A stretch of DNA of 64,000 nt, from contig NZ_BDQM01000020.1 in the NCBI RefSeq assembly GCF_002207865.1, positions 1 through 64,000 on the forward strand, read 5' to 3'. This document shows, piece by piece, positions 8,528 through 18,967 of this stretch; within the stretch, counting starts at the first letter, position 1; the number at the start of each line of letters is the position of its first letter. The position numbers and the translations under genes are program-made. The notes under the pieces were generated by a model. The model searched no databases. It was given only the letters and a program-made list of their open reading frames with translations, and had not been told where the DNA came from. The DNA comes from Colwellia marinimaniae (GTDB lineage Bacteria > Pseudomonadota > Gammaproteobacteria > Enterobacterales > Alteromonadaceae).

Positions 8528-9634
8528 TTAAGCTGAAGACTCACCGTAGTTCAGTATCATGCGATCTCTGTTCAGTTTATTAATCAAGCTATAAATGGCC
8601 TGATGACGGCCTATGAACAAGTTCAAGTTTAAAAAACCTTGCTCTAAGTTAAGCTCTGTAGTCATTGCCTCATCCTTAAATAGGCTTAACTTCTTAGCTC
8701 TGTCAGTAAAAGCTAGTGGATACTCAGAAAATGAGGCACTATTTTCCAGAATTTCAACTTCAATGCTATGCCAAGATAAATACCATGTAGCATGACTATT
8801 GCCTCGAGATGAGGAACTTGCCAAAGCTAAGTTTTCATTCAAGTGATAATAAGGCTGATATTCTTTTTTAGCTTTAATAAAATTCGGCCGCATTGCCTCT
8901 TCAGCTAAATTTTCACGTACAAGAGACAACAAGTTAGCACTGTCTTCAGTTAATTGAACATTAATTTTTTCAAGAACGTTAGTACTACTATAAAGTGCTA
9001 AATTAATTAAGTGGGTTTTTATTTGGTTAATCATTTGCAATTGACTATGGAGAGCAAGTTGCCACAGTTTAATTTCAGCAGATAAGCTAGTCCCTTTTTC
9101 AAGCTCAATAATTGTCAATGACCTTTTTATCGCTTTCGCGGAGCTAACAAACTGCTCAATTACGCTATTTACTTCGATCAAATCCCATTCAACAGCCGGC
9201 TTATTTTCATATTTAGAGAGAAGTGCTGGGATTGATTTGGGTAAATACTGAAATGATTTAACTATATTTGCCTGAACATTGAGTAAATAACGTAATTTTC
9301 TCCCTACCTGTATCAGTACACTTTTACTCTCTTTTGTTGGTAAAGTTCGATATGACTTATGGCTGGCAAGATAAGCTAAATAAAAATTGCTTTCTGCCAT
9401 ATAGGACTTAGCCTTCTGCAGCTCTACTAATGCCATTTGCGCCGAATTGAGTTTACTTTGATATAATTCCCGGTCTAACATTACCAGTGTCTTTAGCGCG
9501 ACAATAATGGGCTCAGCTTGCTTTGTTGTCTTTGCTTGTGCGTAAGCCTTTTCAGCCAAGTGCAGATCTAGTCGAGAACAGCCAACTAAAAATAAAAATG
9601 ATAAAATAAAAAAAGTCTGAACAATACGAACCAT
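8528..9634 (-). CDS. Putative lipoprotein of unknown function
   Basis: This 368-residue protein starts at the ATG at 9634, which is supported by AGGGAA about 7 nt upstream and by an immediate lipoprotein signal with lipobox FLVGC. The mature part is mostly helical, with many Leu, Lys and Gln residues and coiled-coil character in the first two thirds. It has no recognisable enzyme motif. The stop is 31 bp before the start of the 7069 gene, which suggests co-transcription. An in-frame upstream start would add 13 residues before the signal peptide and is less likely. It is probably anchored to the outer or inner membrane by lipid; the function is unknown. Confidence 0.65.
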   Translation of the reverse strand: MVRIVQTFFILSFLFLVGCSRLDLHLAEKAYAQAKTTKQAEPIIVALKTLVMLDRELYQSKLNSAQMALVELQKAKSYMAESNFYLAYLASHKSYRTLPTKESKSVLIQVGRKLRYLLNVQANIVKSFQYLPKSIPALLSKYENKPAVEWDLIEVNSVIEQFVSSAKAIKRSLTIIELEKGTSLSAEIKLWQLALHSQLQMINQIKTHLINLALYSSTNVLEKINVQLTEDSANLLSLVRENLAEEAMRPNFIKAKKEYQPYYHLNENLALASSSSRGNSHATWYLSWHSIEVEILENSASFSEYPLAFTDRAKKLSLFKDEAMTTELNLEQGFLNLNLFIGRHQAIYSLINKLNRDRMILNYGESSA

Positions 9635-9701
9635 GTTTAAATTCCCTTTCACTTGGATTCCTTTGATATACATTATCTTGCAGCTAAGTATGATCTAGTA
9701 A

Positions 9702-10085
9702 TTAAAAAGCTTCACCCGTATTAGCCTTACCTAATTTTATTAATTCGACCTCAGTTATTTTAAAAACCTGTCCCCATTGTTGAATGGTCATCATGTCTTT
9801 AATTACATGGCCTTGAACTTTTAGTACTGTACCTGGTAACTGATATTCCTTGGCGAGATTCATCGGTAATAGTTTGTCACCTGTTTTTGATACTAAGCCG
9901 TAAAAGCCACCTTCAAAATCCAGATACTTTACGGTAACTTGTTGCCAAGTTTTTTTTGCTGAGTTATCCATATTGTCCTTCCTTAGCTCAGTAACTTTAT
10001 TTTCATTGTTTGATAGCTCATGTGCTTGTGAGCAACCAGCAACTAACAAGCTCAGTGTGACTGCAGCGATTAAAATTTCTTTCAT
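9702..10085 (-). CDS. Small putative lipoprotein, OB-fold-like
   Basis: This is a 127-residue protein with a type II signal peptide and lipobox LVAGC (Cys18). The mature domain after about residue 45 is beta-rich (VTVKYLDFEGGFYGLVS, VLKVQGHVI, QVFKITEVELI). The pattern is consistent with a small five-strand barrel of the OB or YgiW-like kind, which is an inference from strand spacing only. It is the first gene of the leftward trio 9702/8528/7069, with 67 bp between it and the next start. The family is not recognised. Confidence 0.65.
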   Translation of the reverse strand: MKEILIAAVTLSLLVAGCSQAHELSNNENKVTELRKDNMDNSAKKTWQQVTVKYLDFEGGFYGLVSKTGDKLLPMNLAKEYQLPGTVLKVQGHVIKDMMTIQQWGQVFKITEVELIKLGKANTGEAF

Positions 10086-10102
10086 AATATTTATCCAATA
10101 AA

Positions 10103-10134
10103 AAAGGCCAAGGTAATTTCATACCATGACCTTT
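10103..10134 (-). terminator. Probable terminator of the malic enzyme gene
   Basis: The imperfect inverted repeat AAAGGCCAAGGTA / TACCATGACCTTT has two mismatches. Read leftward it is followed by a T-rich tract. It lies between the malic enzyme stop and the small lipoprotein start. Confidence 0.5.
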
Positions 10135-10218
10135 ATTTACATTGTTGTCAAAATAATCAAAGACTAACAACATTAACCAGTGTATTGCTTACCTTTACAC
10201 TTTAGCTTATTTACACAG

Positions 10219-11460
10219 CTAAACCATGTAATTTTCTGGCATTGCTAGTGCCGCAACACCAGAGTCTACCGCTGCTTGTGCAACAGCCCTAGCAACAACG
10301 GCGCATAAACGAGAATCCATAGGTTTAGGGATAATATAGTTTTTGCCAAAGGTAAGCTCCGACTCACCACTTGCTTTAAGTACTTCAGCCGGTACTGGTT
10401 CTTTGGCAAGAGCTCTAATGGCATGTACCGCAGCAATCTTCATGGCATCATTGATAGTACGAGCGCGAACGTCTAAGGCGCCACGAAAAATAAACGGAAA
10501 ACACAAAACATTATTAACCTGGTTTGGATAATCTGAACGCCCTGTAGCAATAATTAAGTCATCACGTACAGCTAAAGCAAGCTCTGGTTTAATTTCTGGA
10601 TCTGGGTTAGAACAAGCAAAAATAATTGGATTTTTCGCCATGGATTTCACTTGTTTTTGCGACAGAAGATTAGGACCGGAAACACCAACAAAAACATCAG
10701 CTCCTGCAATAGCATCATCTAAGGTACGTTTATCGGTATTGTTAGCAAATAGTTTTTTATATTCATTAAGATCAGTACGACGTGTATGTACTACACCTTT
10801 AGTATCTAACATGTAAATCTTTTCACGCTGGGCACCACACTTGATCAATAATCCCATACAAGCTATTGCTGCCGCACCAGCACCTAAACAAACGATGTTA
10901 ACTTGTTTAATATCTTTGCCCTGGATGTCTAACGCATTCATCATAGCTGCAGCTGTGACTATTGCCGTACCATGTTGATCATCATGAAACACTGGAATAG
11001 CACAACGCTCAATTAAAGCTTTTTCTATGACAAAACACTCTGGCGCTTTAATGTCTTCGAGGTTAATGCCACCAAAACTATCCGCAATACTGGCAACGGT
11101 ATTGATGAACTCTTCAACCGTTTTATGTGTAACTTCAATATCAAAAGAGTCAATATTGGCGAAGCGTTTGAATAATAACGACTTACCTTCCATAACAGGC
11201 TTTGAGGCCATAGGACCTAAATTACCTAAGCCTAAAACCGCCGTACCATTAGTAATAACCGCAACCGTATTACCTTTTGCTGTGTATTTATATACATCAT
11301 CTGGGTTTTTGGCAATCTCACGACAGGGCTCGGCCACACCTGGGCTATAAGCGAGTGACAAGTCATAACTTGTTTCAGCTGATGTTGTCAATGCCACACT
11401 AATTTTACCTGGCGTAGGTAGGGAGTGGTAATCTAAAGCTTGCTGGCGTAGATCTGTCAT
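10219..11460 (-). CDS. maeB: NAD(P)-dependent malic enzyme, short form
   Basis: The enzyme converts malate oxidatively to pyruvate and CO2, supplying pyruvate and usually NADPH. The 413 residues match the catalytic half of MaeB. YSPGVAEPCREI and VTNGTAVLGLGNLG-type substrate-site segments lie near the N-terminus, ECFVIEKAL and FHDDQHGTAIV carry the metal ligands, and VCLGAGAAAIA is the dinucleotide fold. The C-terminal phosphotransacetylase-like domain found in the 760-residue E. coli MaeB is absent, as in many marine gammaproteobacteria. The gene is monocistronic, with a terminator-like hairpin downstream. Cofactor preference cannot be settled from sequence. Confidence 0.9.
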   Translation of the reverse strand: MTDLRQQALDYHSLPTPGKISVALTTSAETSYDLSLAYSPGVAEPCREIAKNPDDVYKYTAKGNTVAVITNGTAVLGLGNLGPMASKPVMEGKSLLFKRFANIDSFDIEVTHKTVEEFINTVASIADSFGGINLEDIKAPECFVIEKALIERCAIPVFHDDQHGTAIVTAAAMMNALDIQGKDIKQVNIVCLGAGAAAIACMGLLIKCGAQREKIYMLDTKGVVHTRRTDLNEYKKLFANNTDKRTLDDAIAGADVFVGVSGPNLLSQKQVKSMAKNPIIFACSNPDPEIKPELALAVRDDLIIATGRSDYPNQVNNVLCFPFIFRGALDVRARTINDAMKIAAVHAIRALAKEPVPAEVLKASGESELTFGKNYIIPKPMDSRLCAVVARAVAQAAVDSGVAALAMPENYMV

Positions 11461-11862
11461 GAGGGTTCCTTATGCGTTATTAATAGTGTTAGTTTTGTTA
11501 TTAAGGCAAGTATAGCCATATTTTCTTTTTATTATCGATATCAGTATCACTGGCATTTACTTACTTATATGGTATTGCAATTAGCTAGCTCAATACAAGT
11601 CCGTTTTACTATATAACATCGATGTAAGCTATAACTAATAAGACTCTATCATAGGTTAAATTCATATCATTTTGATAAATAGTGGCTATTTCTAATTAAG
11701 TATTCAATAACAAACTTAACTTAGCCAAGCTAAAATGGACTTAACCCCCTTTAAAATACATTATCTAGCGCTAAGCCTTATATAGGGCACTATGAAAGTC
11801 ATAATGAATTAATCTAGACATCGGATCACTTAAATTGAATTTACCGGACAGGAAAAATTTCC
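11461..11862. other. Intergenic region upstream of the malic enzyme gene
   Basis: This is 400 bp of AT-rich sequence between the malic enzyme start and the purA terminator. I see no ORF with coding character, no RNA gene and no convincing repeat. It presumably holds the leftward malic enzyme promoter. Confidence 0.5.
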
Positions 11863-11896
11863 AAAAAAAAGTCCAGCTTTTTGCTGGACTTTTTTA
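11863..11896 (-). terminator. Terminator of purA (bidirectional)
   Basis: A 7-bp GC-rich stem, GTCCAGC / GCTGGAC, has a 5-nt loop and is flanked by an A-tract on the left and a T-tract on the right. It can therefore terminate in both directions. It lies about 50 bp beyond the purA stop. Confidence 0.85.
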
Positions 11897-11944
11897 TTAA
11901 GTGATGACCTTACCTTCTATTCGGTAAGGGAGAGTAAAGTTTTC

Positions 11945-13243
<1,299 letters not shown>

Positions 13244-13304
13244 TTACTATTTCGTAAGTAAATTAGGCGAGGATTTTACCAAAGAATTATTTGTAGTCCA
13301 AGAG

Positions 13305-13332
13305 AAAAAAGCAGCTTTTTGTGCTGCTTTTA
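13305..13332 (-). terminator. Terminator of the small exported protein gene
   Basis: The stem is AAAAGCAGC / GCTGCTTTT with a 7-nt loop. Read leftward, the A-tract becomes a U-tract after the hairpin. It lies between the stop at 13367 and purA. Confidence 0.7.
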
Positions 13333-13366
13333 AAATAACCTATGAAGTTAACAAGTTAGCTCGAAA

Positions 13367-13966
13367 TTATTCATAGCCCCAAGGGGTAATTGGCGTACTA
13401 ATTGGCTTAGTTAAATCAAAATCCACTCTAAATTCTCGACCTTGACGGATCAAACGATAAGTAAATTTCTCCGGGTAAATATACATTTGCCAAGTATTAC
13501 CAACTGATTGTGGTATGCCTTGCGCGACAAAAAGTTCCTTAGAATACTGATCTGCTGGGAAAGATTGCATTTCGGCCCAACCAGCATCGTTGGTATGGCC
13601 ACCATACATAGTTGATTTATCAAAGCTACCATCTTTTTTTCGATGATCATGCTTTAACGACAAACCTGAGCCGGTTTTAGTAATAATCCATGTCCGTGAT
13701 GAATCATCGCCAACATGAAAAGGTATTTGTAGTTGACTGTCGGTACATTTGCGCACGTGCATGATTAATTTTTTATTAGCAAAACTGCCACCGGCAACAT
13801 TATCAACCGTGACCTTACCTTCATAGGACTTACCACAATGTTTACTGATATGGTTAAAAAAATCATCTTGGCTCTTTATTGAAACCAATGGCGCTTCAGC
13901 CGCTATTAAGGTGGCAGCCAATGGCAACGATGCGATTGCCGCGATCATATATTTTTTTATTGTCAT
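13367..13966 (-). CDS. Small exported protein of unknown function
   Basis: This 199-residue protein has a signal peptide (about 1-23, cleavage near LIAAEA). The mature protein has one cysteine in SKHCGKSYEG and a second in VRKCTDSQ, which may form a disulfide. The pattern NVAGGSFANKKLIMHVRKC, HVGDDSSRTWIITKTGSGL and HDHRKKDGSFD suggests a compact beta barrel of the lipocalin or calycin type, an inference from strand spacing. I do not recognise the family by name. Terminators on both sides make it monocistronic between hflC and purA. A periplasmic location is likely. Confidence 0.7.
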   Translation of the reverse strand: MTIKKYMIAAIASLPLAATLIAAEAPLVSIKSQDDFFNHISKHCGKSYEGKVTVDNVAGGSFANKKLIMHVRKCTDSQLQIPFHVGDDSSRTWIITKTGSGLSLKHDHRKKDGSFDKSTMYGGHTNDAGWAEMQSFPADQYSKELFVAQGIPQSVGNTWQMYIYPEKFTYRLIRQGREFRVDFDLTKPISTPITPWGYE

Positions 13967-14033
13967 ATTATTCCCTTTATTAAATTTACCCTTGCTGGAA
14001 CTCTGCTATTGCAATTTACCCATCACTAGATAT

Positions 14034-14060
14034 AAAAAAGCCAGCAATTATGCTGGCTTA
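14034..14060 (-). terminator. Terminator of the hflKC superoperon
   Basis: The stem is AAGCCAGCA / ATGCTGGCTT with a short loop. Read leftward it is followed by a U-tract derived from the A-run at 14034-14039. Confidence 0.8.
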
Positions 14061-14078
14061 TGTTCAGGGTGAGTAATA

Positions 14079-14110
14079 GCTCGCCTTGCTATAAATAGCA
14101 AGGCGCGAGC
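14079..14110 (-). terminator. Strong hairpin directly after hflC
   Basis: GCTCGCCTTGCTA pairs with TAGCAAGGCGCGAGC around a 4-nt loop with one bulged C. It sits 10 nt beyond the hflC stop and 20 nt before a second hairpin. It lacks a U-tract of its own, so it may block 3' exonucleases or work with the next hairpin. Confidence 0.6.
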
Positions 14111-14119
14111 AATATTCAG

Positions 14120-15007
14120 CTATTTTTGAATAGCACTGCCACCTTTTAAATAACGAAAGAATTCGCTATCAGGTTGGACCACCATGATATCATTTTTACT
14201 GCTAAAGCTTTTTTCATAAGCCTCAAGACTACGATAGAAGCTATAAAATTCTGGATCTTTTGTATAAGCATCGGCATAGACTTTAGCGGCTAGTGCATCA
14301 CCTTCACCACGTACAGTAAATGAATATTTCTGTGCTTCAGCTAACATTATGGTTACTTTGGCATCAATAGTAGCGCGAATAATTTCTGCTTGCTCTTGAC
14401 CTTGTGACCTATGTTCTGTAGCAACAGCATTTCGTTCAGCACGCATACGTTCATAGATAGAATTACTTATCTCTGTCGGTAAGTTAATGGCTTTAATACG
14501 TACGTCTATGACTTCAATGCCTAAGTCTTCCCGGCTACTTGCCGCACTTTCAAGTGCCTTGCTCATAATAGCAGCACGATCACCCGAAACTATTTCTTTA
14601 ATGGTGCGATTACCAAATTCAGTCCGTAAACCGTTATTAACTTTCTGCTTAAGTAATGCCCGAGCATTATCCAGAGAGCCACCAGTACGTAGGTAATAAG
14701 TAGAGAAATCAACGATGCGCCATTTAATAAATGAATCAACCATTAAATCTTTTTTCTCTGAGGTTACAAAACGATCCGCAGGTTCATCTAATGTTTGAAT
14801 ACGCGCATCTAATTTACGTACTGTTTCAATAAATGGAATTTTGAAGTGTAAGCCCGGCTTATAGATCATCATTTCATCGGTAGCACTATCACGTTTAATC
14901 TTTGAAAATTGGAAGACTATGCCACGTTGGCCTTCGTAAATTACAAAAACTGACGATAAACCTAACACGACAAGTAACGCTAATATAGCAATGGAAAAAT
15001 TTTTCAT
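14120..15007 (-). CDS. hflC: HflC, modulator of FtsH protease
   Basis: This 295-residue SPFH/band-7 protein has an N-terminal membrane anchor (about 5-23) and a periplasmic body. The block YEGQRGIVFQFSKI begins the band-7 domain, and IYERMRAERNAVATEHRSQGQEQAE is followed by a long helix. HflC pairs with HflK to form a cage around the FtsH protease in the inner membrane and limits degradation of membrane substrates. Its start is 3 nt past the hflK stop, so translational coupling is likely. It is the last gene of the superoperon, with two hairpins downstream. Confidence 0.96.
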   Translation of the reverse strand: MKNFSIAILALLVVLGLSSVFVIYEGQRGIVFQFSKIKRDSATDEMMIYKPGLHFKIPFIETVRKLDARIQTLDEPADRFVTSEKKDLMVDSFIKWRIVDFSTYYLRTGGSLDNARALLKQKVNNGLRTEFGNRTIKEIVSGDRAAIMSKALESAASSREDLGIEVIDVRIKAINLPTEISNSIYERMRAERNAVATEHRSQGQEQAEIIRATIDAKVTIMLAEAQKYSFTVRGEGDALAAKVYADAYTKDPEFYSFYRSLEAYEKSFSSKNDIMVVQPDSEFFRYLKGGSAIQK

Positions 15008-15010
15008 TGT

Positions 15011-16159
15011 TTAGTTTCTCCCATTGCTGAATCTATCAGAGCGGTTTGACGATGATAAAGGTGACGTATTGATATTAAGCTCATTTACCGGCGCATAAGT
15101 AGTTTTACCACTACGATTACTAGTATTTTGTTGCTGAATAATTTTATCTAAAGGTAAGTACATCATATTATTACTACCCTCTACATCAATCATAACCTTA
15201 CTGGTATTACTATATACTTTTTCCATAGTAGCAATATATAAACGTTCACGTGTTACTCTAGGTGCTGCTTGATATTCTGGTAAGATTTTTTCGAAACGAG
15301 CGACCTCTCCTTGTGCATCTAGTACGATTTGAGTTTTGTAGGCTATTGCTTCCTGCTCGATACGCTTAACACGACCACGTGCACGTGGTTCAATGCCTCT
15401 AGCATAAGCTTCAGCTTCCCGTAAGAAACGAACTTCATCTTCTTGGGCCGAGATCGCATCATCAAAAGCATCTTTCACTTCATTGGGTGGACGAGCATCT
15501 TTAAAGTTAACATCAACAATAATTAAACCTAGGTTATAAGGTGCAATTATTTTTTCTAACTCTTGCCATACCGCTTGGCGAATATCTTCACGACCACTGG
15601 TTAAAATGTCATCCATGTCTGCATGACCAATAACATAACGAAGGGCACTATCAAGTGATTGATTTAAGCTGTCTTCGGCATTTGTCACACTGAAAATATA
15701 GTTGCGGGCATCAACAACACGATATTGAATTTGCATTTCTACGCGAACAACATTTTCATCTTTAGTTAACATAAAACCAGATGAAGGCATATCACGGGTA
15801 CTTTGCATATCAACAGGAATAATGCGGTCAATAAAAGTCCACTTCCAGTTAATACCGGGTTCAACCGTACCTGTGTACTGACCAAAACGAAGTACAATAC
15901 CTTTCTCTGCTTCTTTAATAGTATAAAAACCACTAAAGGCATAAACAATTGATGCTACGATTAAAAGAATACTTAGCCCTATGCGGGAAAAGTTCTTGCC
16001 AAAACCAGAGCCACCTTTAGTAGTTTTACCACCAAAAATGCCGGTAACTTTTTTACCAAGATCATTAAGAAGTTCATCTAAATCTGGTGGCCCTTGATTC
16101 TTGCCACCTTTATTTTTCCAGGGGTCTTTATCATTATTCCCCGGTTCGTTCCAAGCCAT
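15011..16159 (-). CDS. hflK: HflK, modulator of FtsH protease
   Basis: This is the SPFH/band-7 partner of HflC. The start at 16159 (MAWNEPGNN, 382 residues) is preferred over an ATG 12 nt upstream because GGAG lies 6 nt before it and other HflK proteins begin with MAWNEPG. The N-terminus is rich in Gly, Asn and Lys (cytoplasmic). A transmembrane segment follows at about residues 62-85, then the periplasmic band-7 domain beginning FYTIKEAEKGIVLRFGQY. The C-terminal tail is rich in Asn and Ser and poorly conserved, as usual. Only 3 nt separate it from hflC. Confidence 0.96.
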   Translation of the reverse strand: MAWNEPGNNDKDPWKNKGGKNQGPPDLDELLNDLGKKVTGIFGGKTTKGGSGFGKNFSRIGLSILLIVASIVYAFSGFYTIKEAEKGIVLRFGQYTGTVEPGINWKWTFIDRIIPVDMQSTRDMPSSGFMLTKDENVVRVEMQIQYRVVDARNYIFSVTNAEDSLNQSLDSALRYVIGHADMDDILTSGREDIRQAVWQELEKIIAPYNLGLIIVDVNFKDARPPNEVKDAFDDAISAQEDEVRFLREAEAYARGIEPRARGRVKRIEQEAIAYKTQIVLDAQGEVARFEKILPEYQAAPRVTRERLYIATMEKVYSNTSKVMIDVEGSNNMMYLPLDKIIQQQNTSNRSGKTTYAPVNELNINTSPLSSSNRSDRFSNGRN

Positions 16160-16222
16160 ACTGTTCTCCACTAATAATCGGCGACAATAAACTTATCGCC
16201 CCTACAATTAAAATTATTTAAG

Positions 16223-17509
16223 CTAATGTACAATATAATCTACTAACTCACTGTACTTAGTCGCAATTAACCTTTGCCATTCCCGCGAGGGCATTTTAAC
16301 TTCAAGGTGACAATAACCTTGCTCATCAAAAGTCTCATGGGTAATGCAATTTAACTTGTACAACTCACCACGTAATTTACCTGCACTTGGCGGGATATTC
16401 AGTTGGTGATTTACTACTTGTATATCCAATCGTTCCGCAAGTGCGGTAAATAATAGCTCAATGCCTATATTTGCTTGTGCCGACAGCCAAACACGAATAG
16501 GCACCCCTTGCTCATCGCGATCAATTCGCGGTTCAATATCATCTAAGTTATCAATTTTATTACAGATAACCAACTGAGGCACTTCGTTTGCTTCTATCTC
16601 CTTAAGTACATATTCTACTTGTTCGATATTTTCGCTACGCCTGTCATCTGAAATATCCACCACATGCAATAATAATTCGGCTTCACGAGTTTCGGTCAGT
16701 GTTGCTTTAAAAGCCGCCACTAAATCGTGAGGTAAGTGGCGAATAAAACCTACGGTGTCGGCTAAAATAACCCTACCAATACCTGGTAAATCCATTTTTC
16801 TTAACGTTGGATCTAAAGTAGAAAAAAGTTTATCCGCAGCATACACTTCAGATTGAGTTAAGGTATTAAACAAGGTTGATTTACCGGCATTGGTATAGCC
16901 CACTAGCGATAAAGTCGGTAACTCGGCTCTAGTTCTAGCTCTACGCCCTTGCTGTCTTTGTACTTCAACTTTGTCTAAACGTTTGCGAATATTAACCATA
17001 CGTTCGCGCAGTAAACGTCTATCTGTTTCTAGCTGTGTTTCACCTGGGCCCCGAAGGCCGATACCACCTTTTTGTCTCTCTAAATGAGTCCAACCTCGAA
17101 TCAAACGACTACTCATATGACGTAATTGTGCTAATTCGACTTGTAACTTACCCTCATGTGTTCGGGCTCGTTGGGCAAAAATATCCAGAATTAAGGTAGT
17201 ACGATCAACAACTCGACATTCACATAATGCTTCGATATTTTTTTCTTGAGACGGCGTTAAGCTATGATTAAACAAAATGACGTTAGCAGCCACTAAATGA
17301 ACTGCGTCACGTATTTCTTCTGCTTTACCTGAGCCGACAAAAAAACGAGAGTCAGGTGTATTTCGTTTACCCGTTACAATGGTTAAGGCTTGAACTCCAG
17401 CAGAAGACACTAACATTTTAAATTCGTTTAGGTCTTCTTTACAGCTTTCATCTGGAAAGTCTATATGAACAAGTACGGCTTGCTCACCCGCTTGATAACG
17501 TTCAAACAA
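16223..17509 (-). CDS. hflX: Ribosome-associated GTPase HflX
   Basis: HflX is a GTPase that binds the large subunit and splits stalled ribosomes under stress. The 428 residues comprise an N-terminal HflX domain, a coiled-coil linker with RGPGETQLETDRR, and a GTPase domain with G1 GYTNAGKS, G3 DTVGF and G4 NKID. The start codon is TTG. It is supported by the conserved N-terminus FERYQAGEQAVLVHI, which aligns directly with E. coli HflX, although the AGGA ribosome site is rather far (about 10 nt) upstream. It lies between hfq and hflK in the canonical order. Confidence 0.95.
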   Translation of the reverse strand: MFERYQAGEQAVLVHIDFPDESCKEDLNEFKMLVSSAGVQALTIVTGKRNTPDSRFFVGSGKAEEIRDAVHLVAANVILFNHSLTPSQEKNIEALCECRVVDRTTLILDIFAQRARTHEGKLQVELAQLRHMSSRLIRGWTHLERQKGGIGLRGPGETQLETDRRLLRERMVNIRKRLDKVEVQRQQGRRARTRAELPTLSLVGYTNAGKSTLFNTLTQSEVYAADKLFSTLDPTLRKMDLPGIGRVILADTVGFIRHLPHDLVAAFKATLTETREAELLLHVVDISDDRRSENIEQVEYVLKEIEANEVPQLVICNKIDNLDDIEPRIDRDEQGVPIRVWLSAQANIGIELLFTALAERLDIQVVNHQLNIPPSAGKLRGELYKLNCITHETFDEQGYCHLEVKMPSREWQRLIATKYSELVDYIVH

Positions 17510-17563
17510 TAGCGTTAAATCCTAGTACCATAATTAATCGTACTCAAAAAAACATCAAAAGCC

Positions 17564-17827
<264 letters not shown>

Positions 17828-17982
17828 TTATTATTATTAAAACGTTACTGGTAAACTTGAAAAACAGTAACAATATTTCTGAAAAATTTACTATGAAAAC
17901 AGCACAACAAAACGTTGTATAAAATAGCTAACAAATTAATTATACATCAATTTTAAACTATTGCTGTATATTTACTTAGGCT

Positions 17983-18933
17983 TTATTTCTTGGTCTCAAG
18001 CAGTGATAAAACTTGTGTTAAGTTGCTGCTATCATCTGTGGTTAGCCAGTGTAAATCAGGCCAATTTCGTAACCAGGTTAATTGCCTTTTCGCTAATTGC
18101 CTGGTTGCACAAATACCACGAAAAATCATTTCATCATGGTCAATTTCACCCTCAAGGTATTGCCACATTTGCCGATAGCCAACACAGCGAATAGCGGGTA
18201 AATCTTGGTGTAAATCACCTCGTGATTTTAACCTAATTACTTCTTGTTCAAAACCCATAGCAATCATTTGTTGATAACGCCGGGCAATTCGTTCATGTAA
18301 GGTACTCCGCTCTTGGGGAGTGATGGCCAATTGTAGAACATTGCCGCTGAGCTTAGCACCTTTTTTTTGCGTCAATTGTGTCAAAGTGTTACCCGCGATC
18401 CTATACACTTCAAGCGCTCTAGTTAAGCGCTGCGGGTCATTTGGATGAATCCGTAAGGCTGACACAGGGTCTATTTCTGCTAGCTGATCATGCATTGCCT
18501 GCCAGCCTTTTGTCAAAGCCTCACTGGCAATCGCTTGGCGTATTTCAGCATTTGCCGTAGGTAACGGGGAAATACCTTCAATTAAGCTTTTGAAATACAT
18601 CATAGTACCGCCAACCAACAATGGAATGCGGTTATTACTTCTGATCTCAGCAATTTCAGCTAAGGCATCACGACAAAAATCGGCGGCCGAATAGCTTTCG
18701 CTGGCATCACGTAAGTTAATAAGTCGATGTGGATACTGTGCTAATTCGGCCTTGCTTGGCTTAGCTGTGCCTATATCCATATCTCGATAAATAAGCGCCG
18801 AGTCAACGCTGATGATATCGCAAGGTAACGCTTCTTGCAGTGCCATAGCCAAGGCGGTTTTCCCTGATGCTGTTGGTCCCATTAAACAAATAACAGGTGG
18901 CTGATTTGACGCTATGATGTTTTCAACTGACAC
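17983..18933 (-). CDS. miaA: tRNA dimethylallyltransferase
   Basis: MiaA adds a dimethylallyl group to A37 of tRNAs that read UNN codons, the first step of ms2i6A synthesis. The 316 residues carry the P-loop GPTASGKT (19-26), the [17 protein letters not shown] substrate loop and the tRNA-binding block [14 protein letters not shown]. Length and motifs match the family. It lies between mutL and hfq, as in E. coli, with about 170 bp to hfq in which I see no extra gene. Confidence 0.97.
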   Translation of the reverse strand: MSVENIIASNQPPVICLMGPTASGKTALAMALQEALPCDIISVDSALIYRDMDIGTAKPSKAELAQYPHRLINLRDASESYSAADFCRDALAEIAEIRSNNRIPLLVGGTMMYFKSLIEGISPLPTANAEIRQAIASEALTKGWQAMHDQLAEIDPVSALRIHPNDPQRLTRALEVYRIAGNTLTQLTQKKGAKLSGNVLQLAITPQERSTLHERIARRYQQMIAMGFEQEVIRLKSRGDLHQDLPAIRCVGYRQMWQYLEGEIDHDEMIFRGICATRQLAKRQLTWLRNWPDLHWLTTDDSSNLTQVLSLLETKK

Positions 18934-18967
18934 GAATACTGAACTCTATCTAAATTATCTAAAGGAA

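Noticed and set aside
8497..8544. Upstream start for the exported protein at 7069.
   Set aside because: It would overlap the preceding gene and bury the signal peptide; the ATG at 8496 has a good ribosome site.
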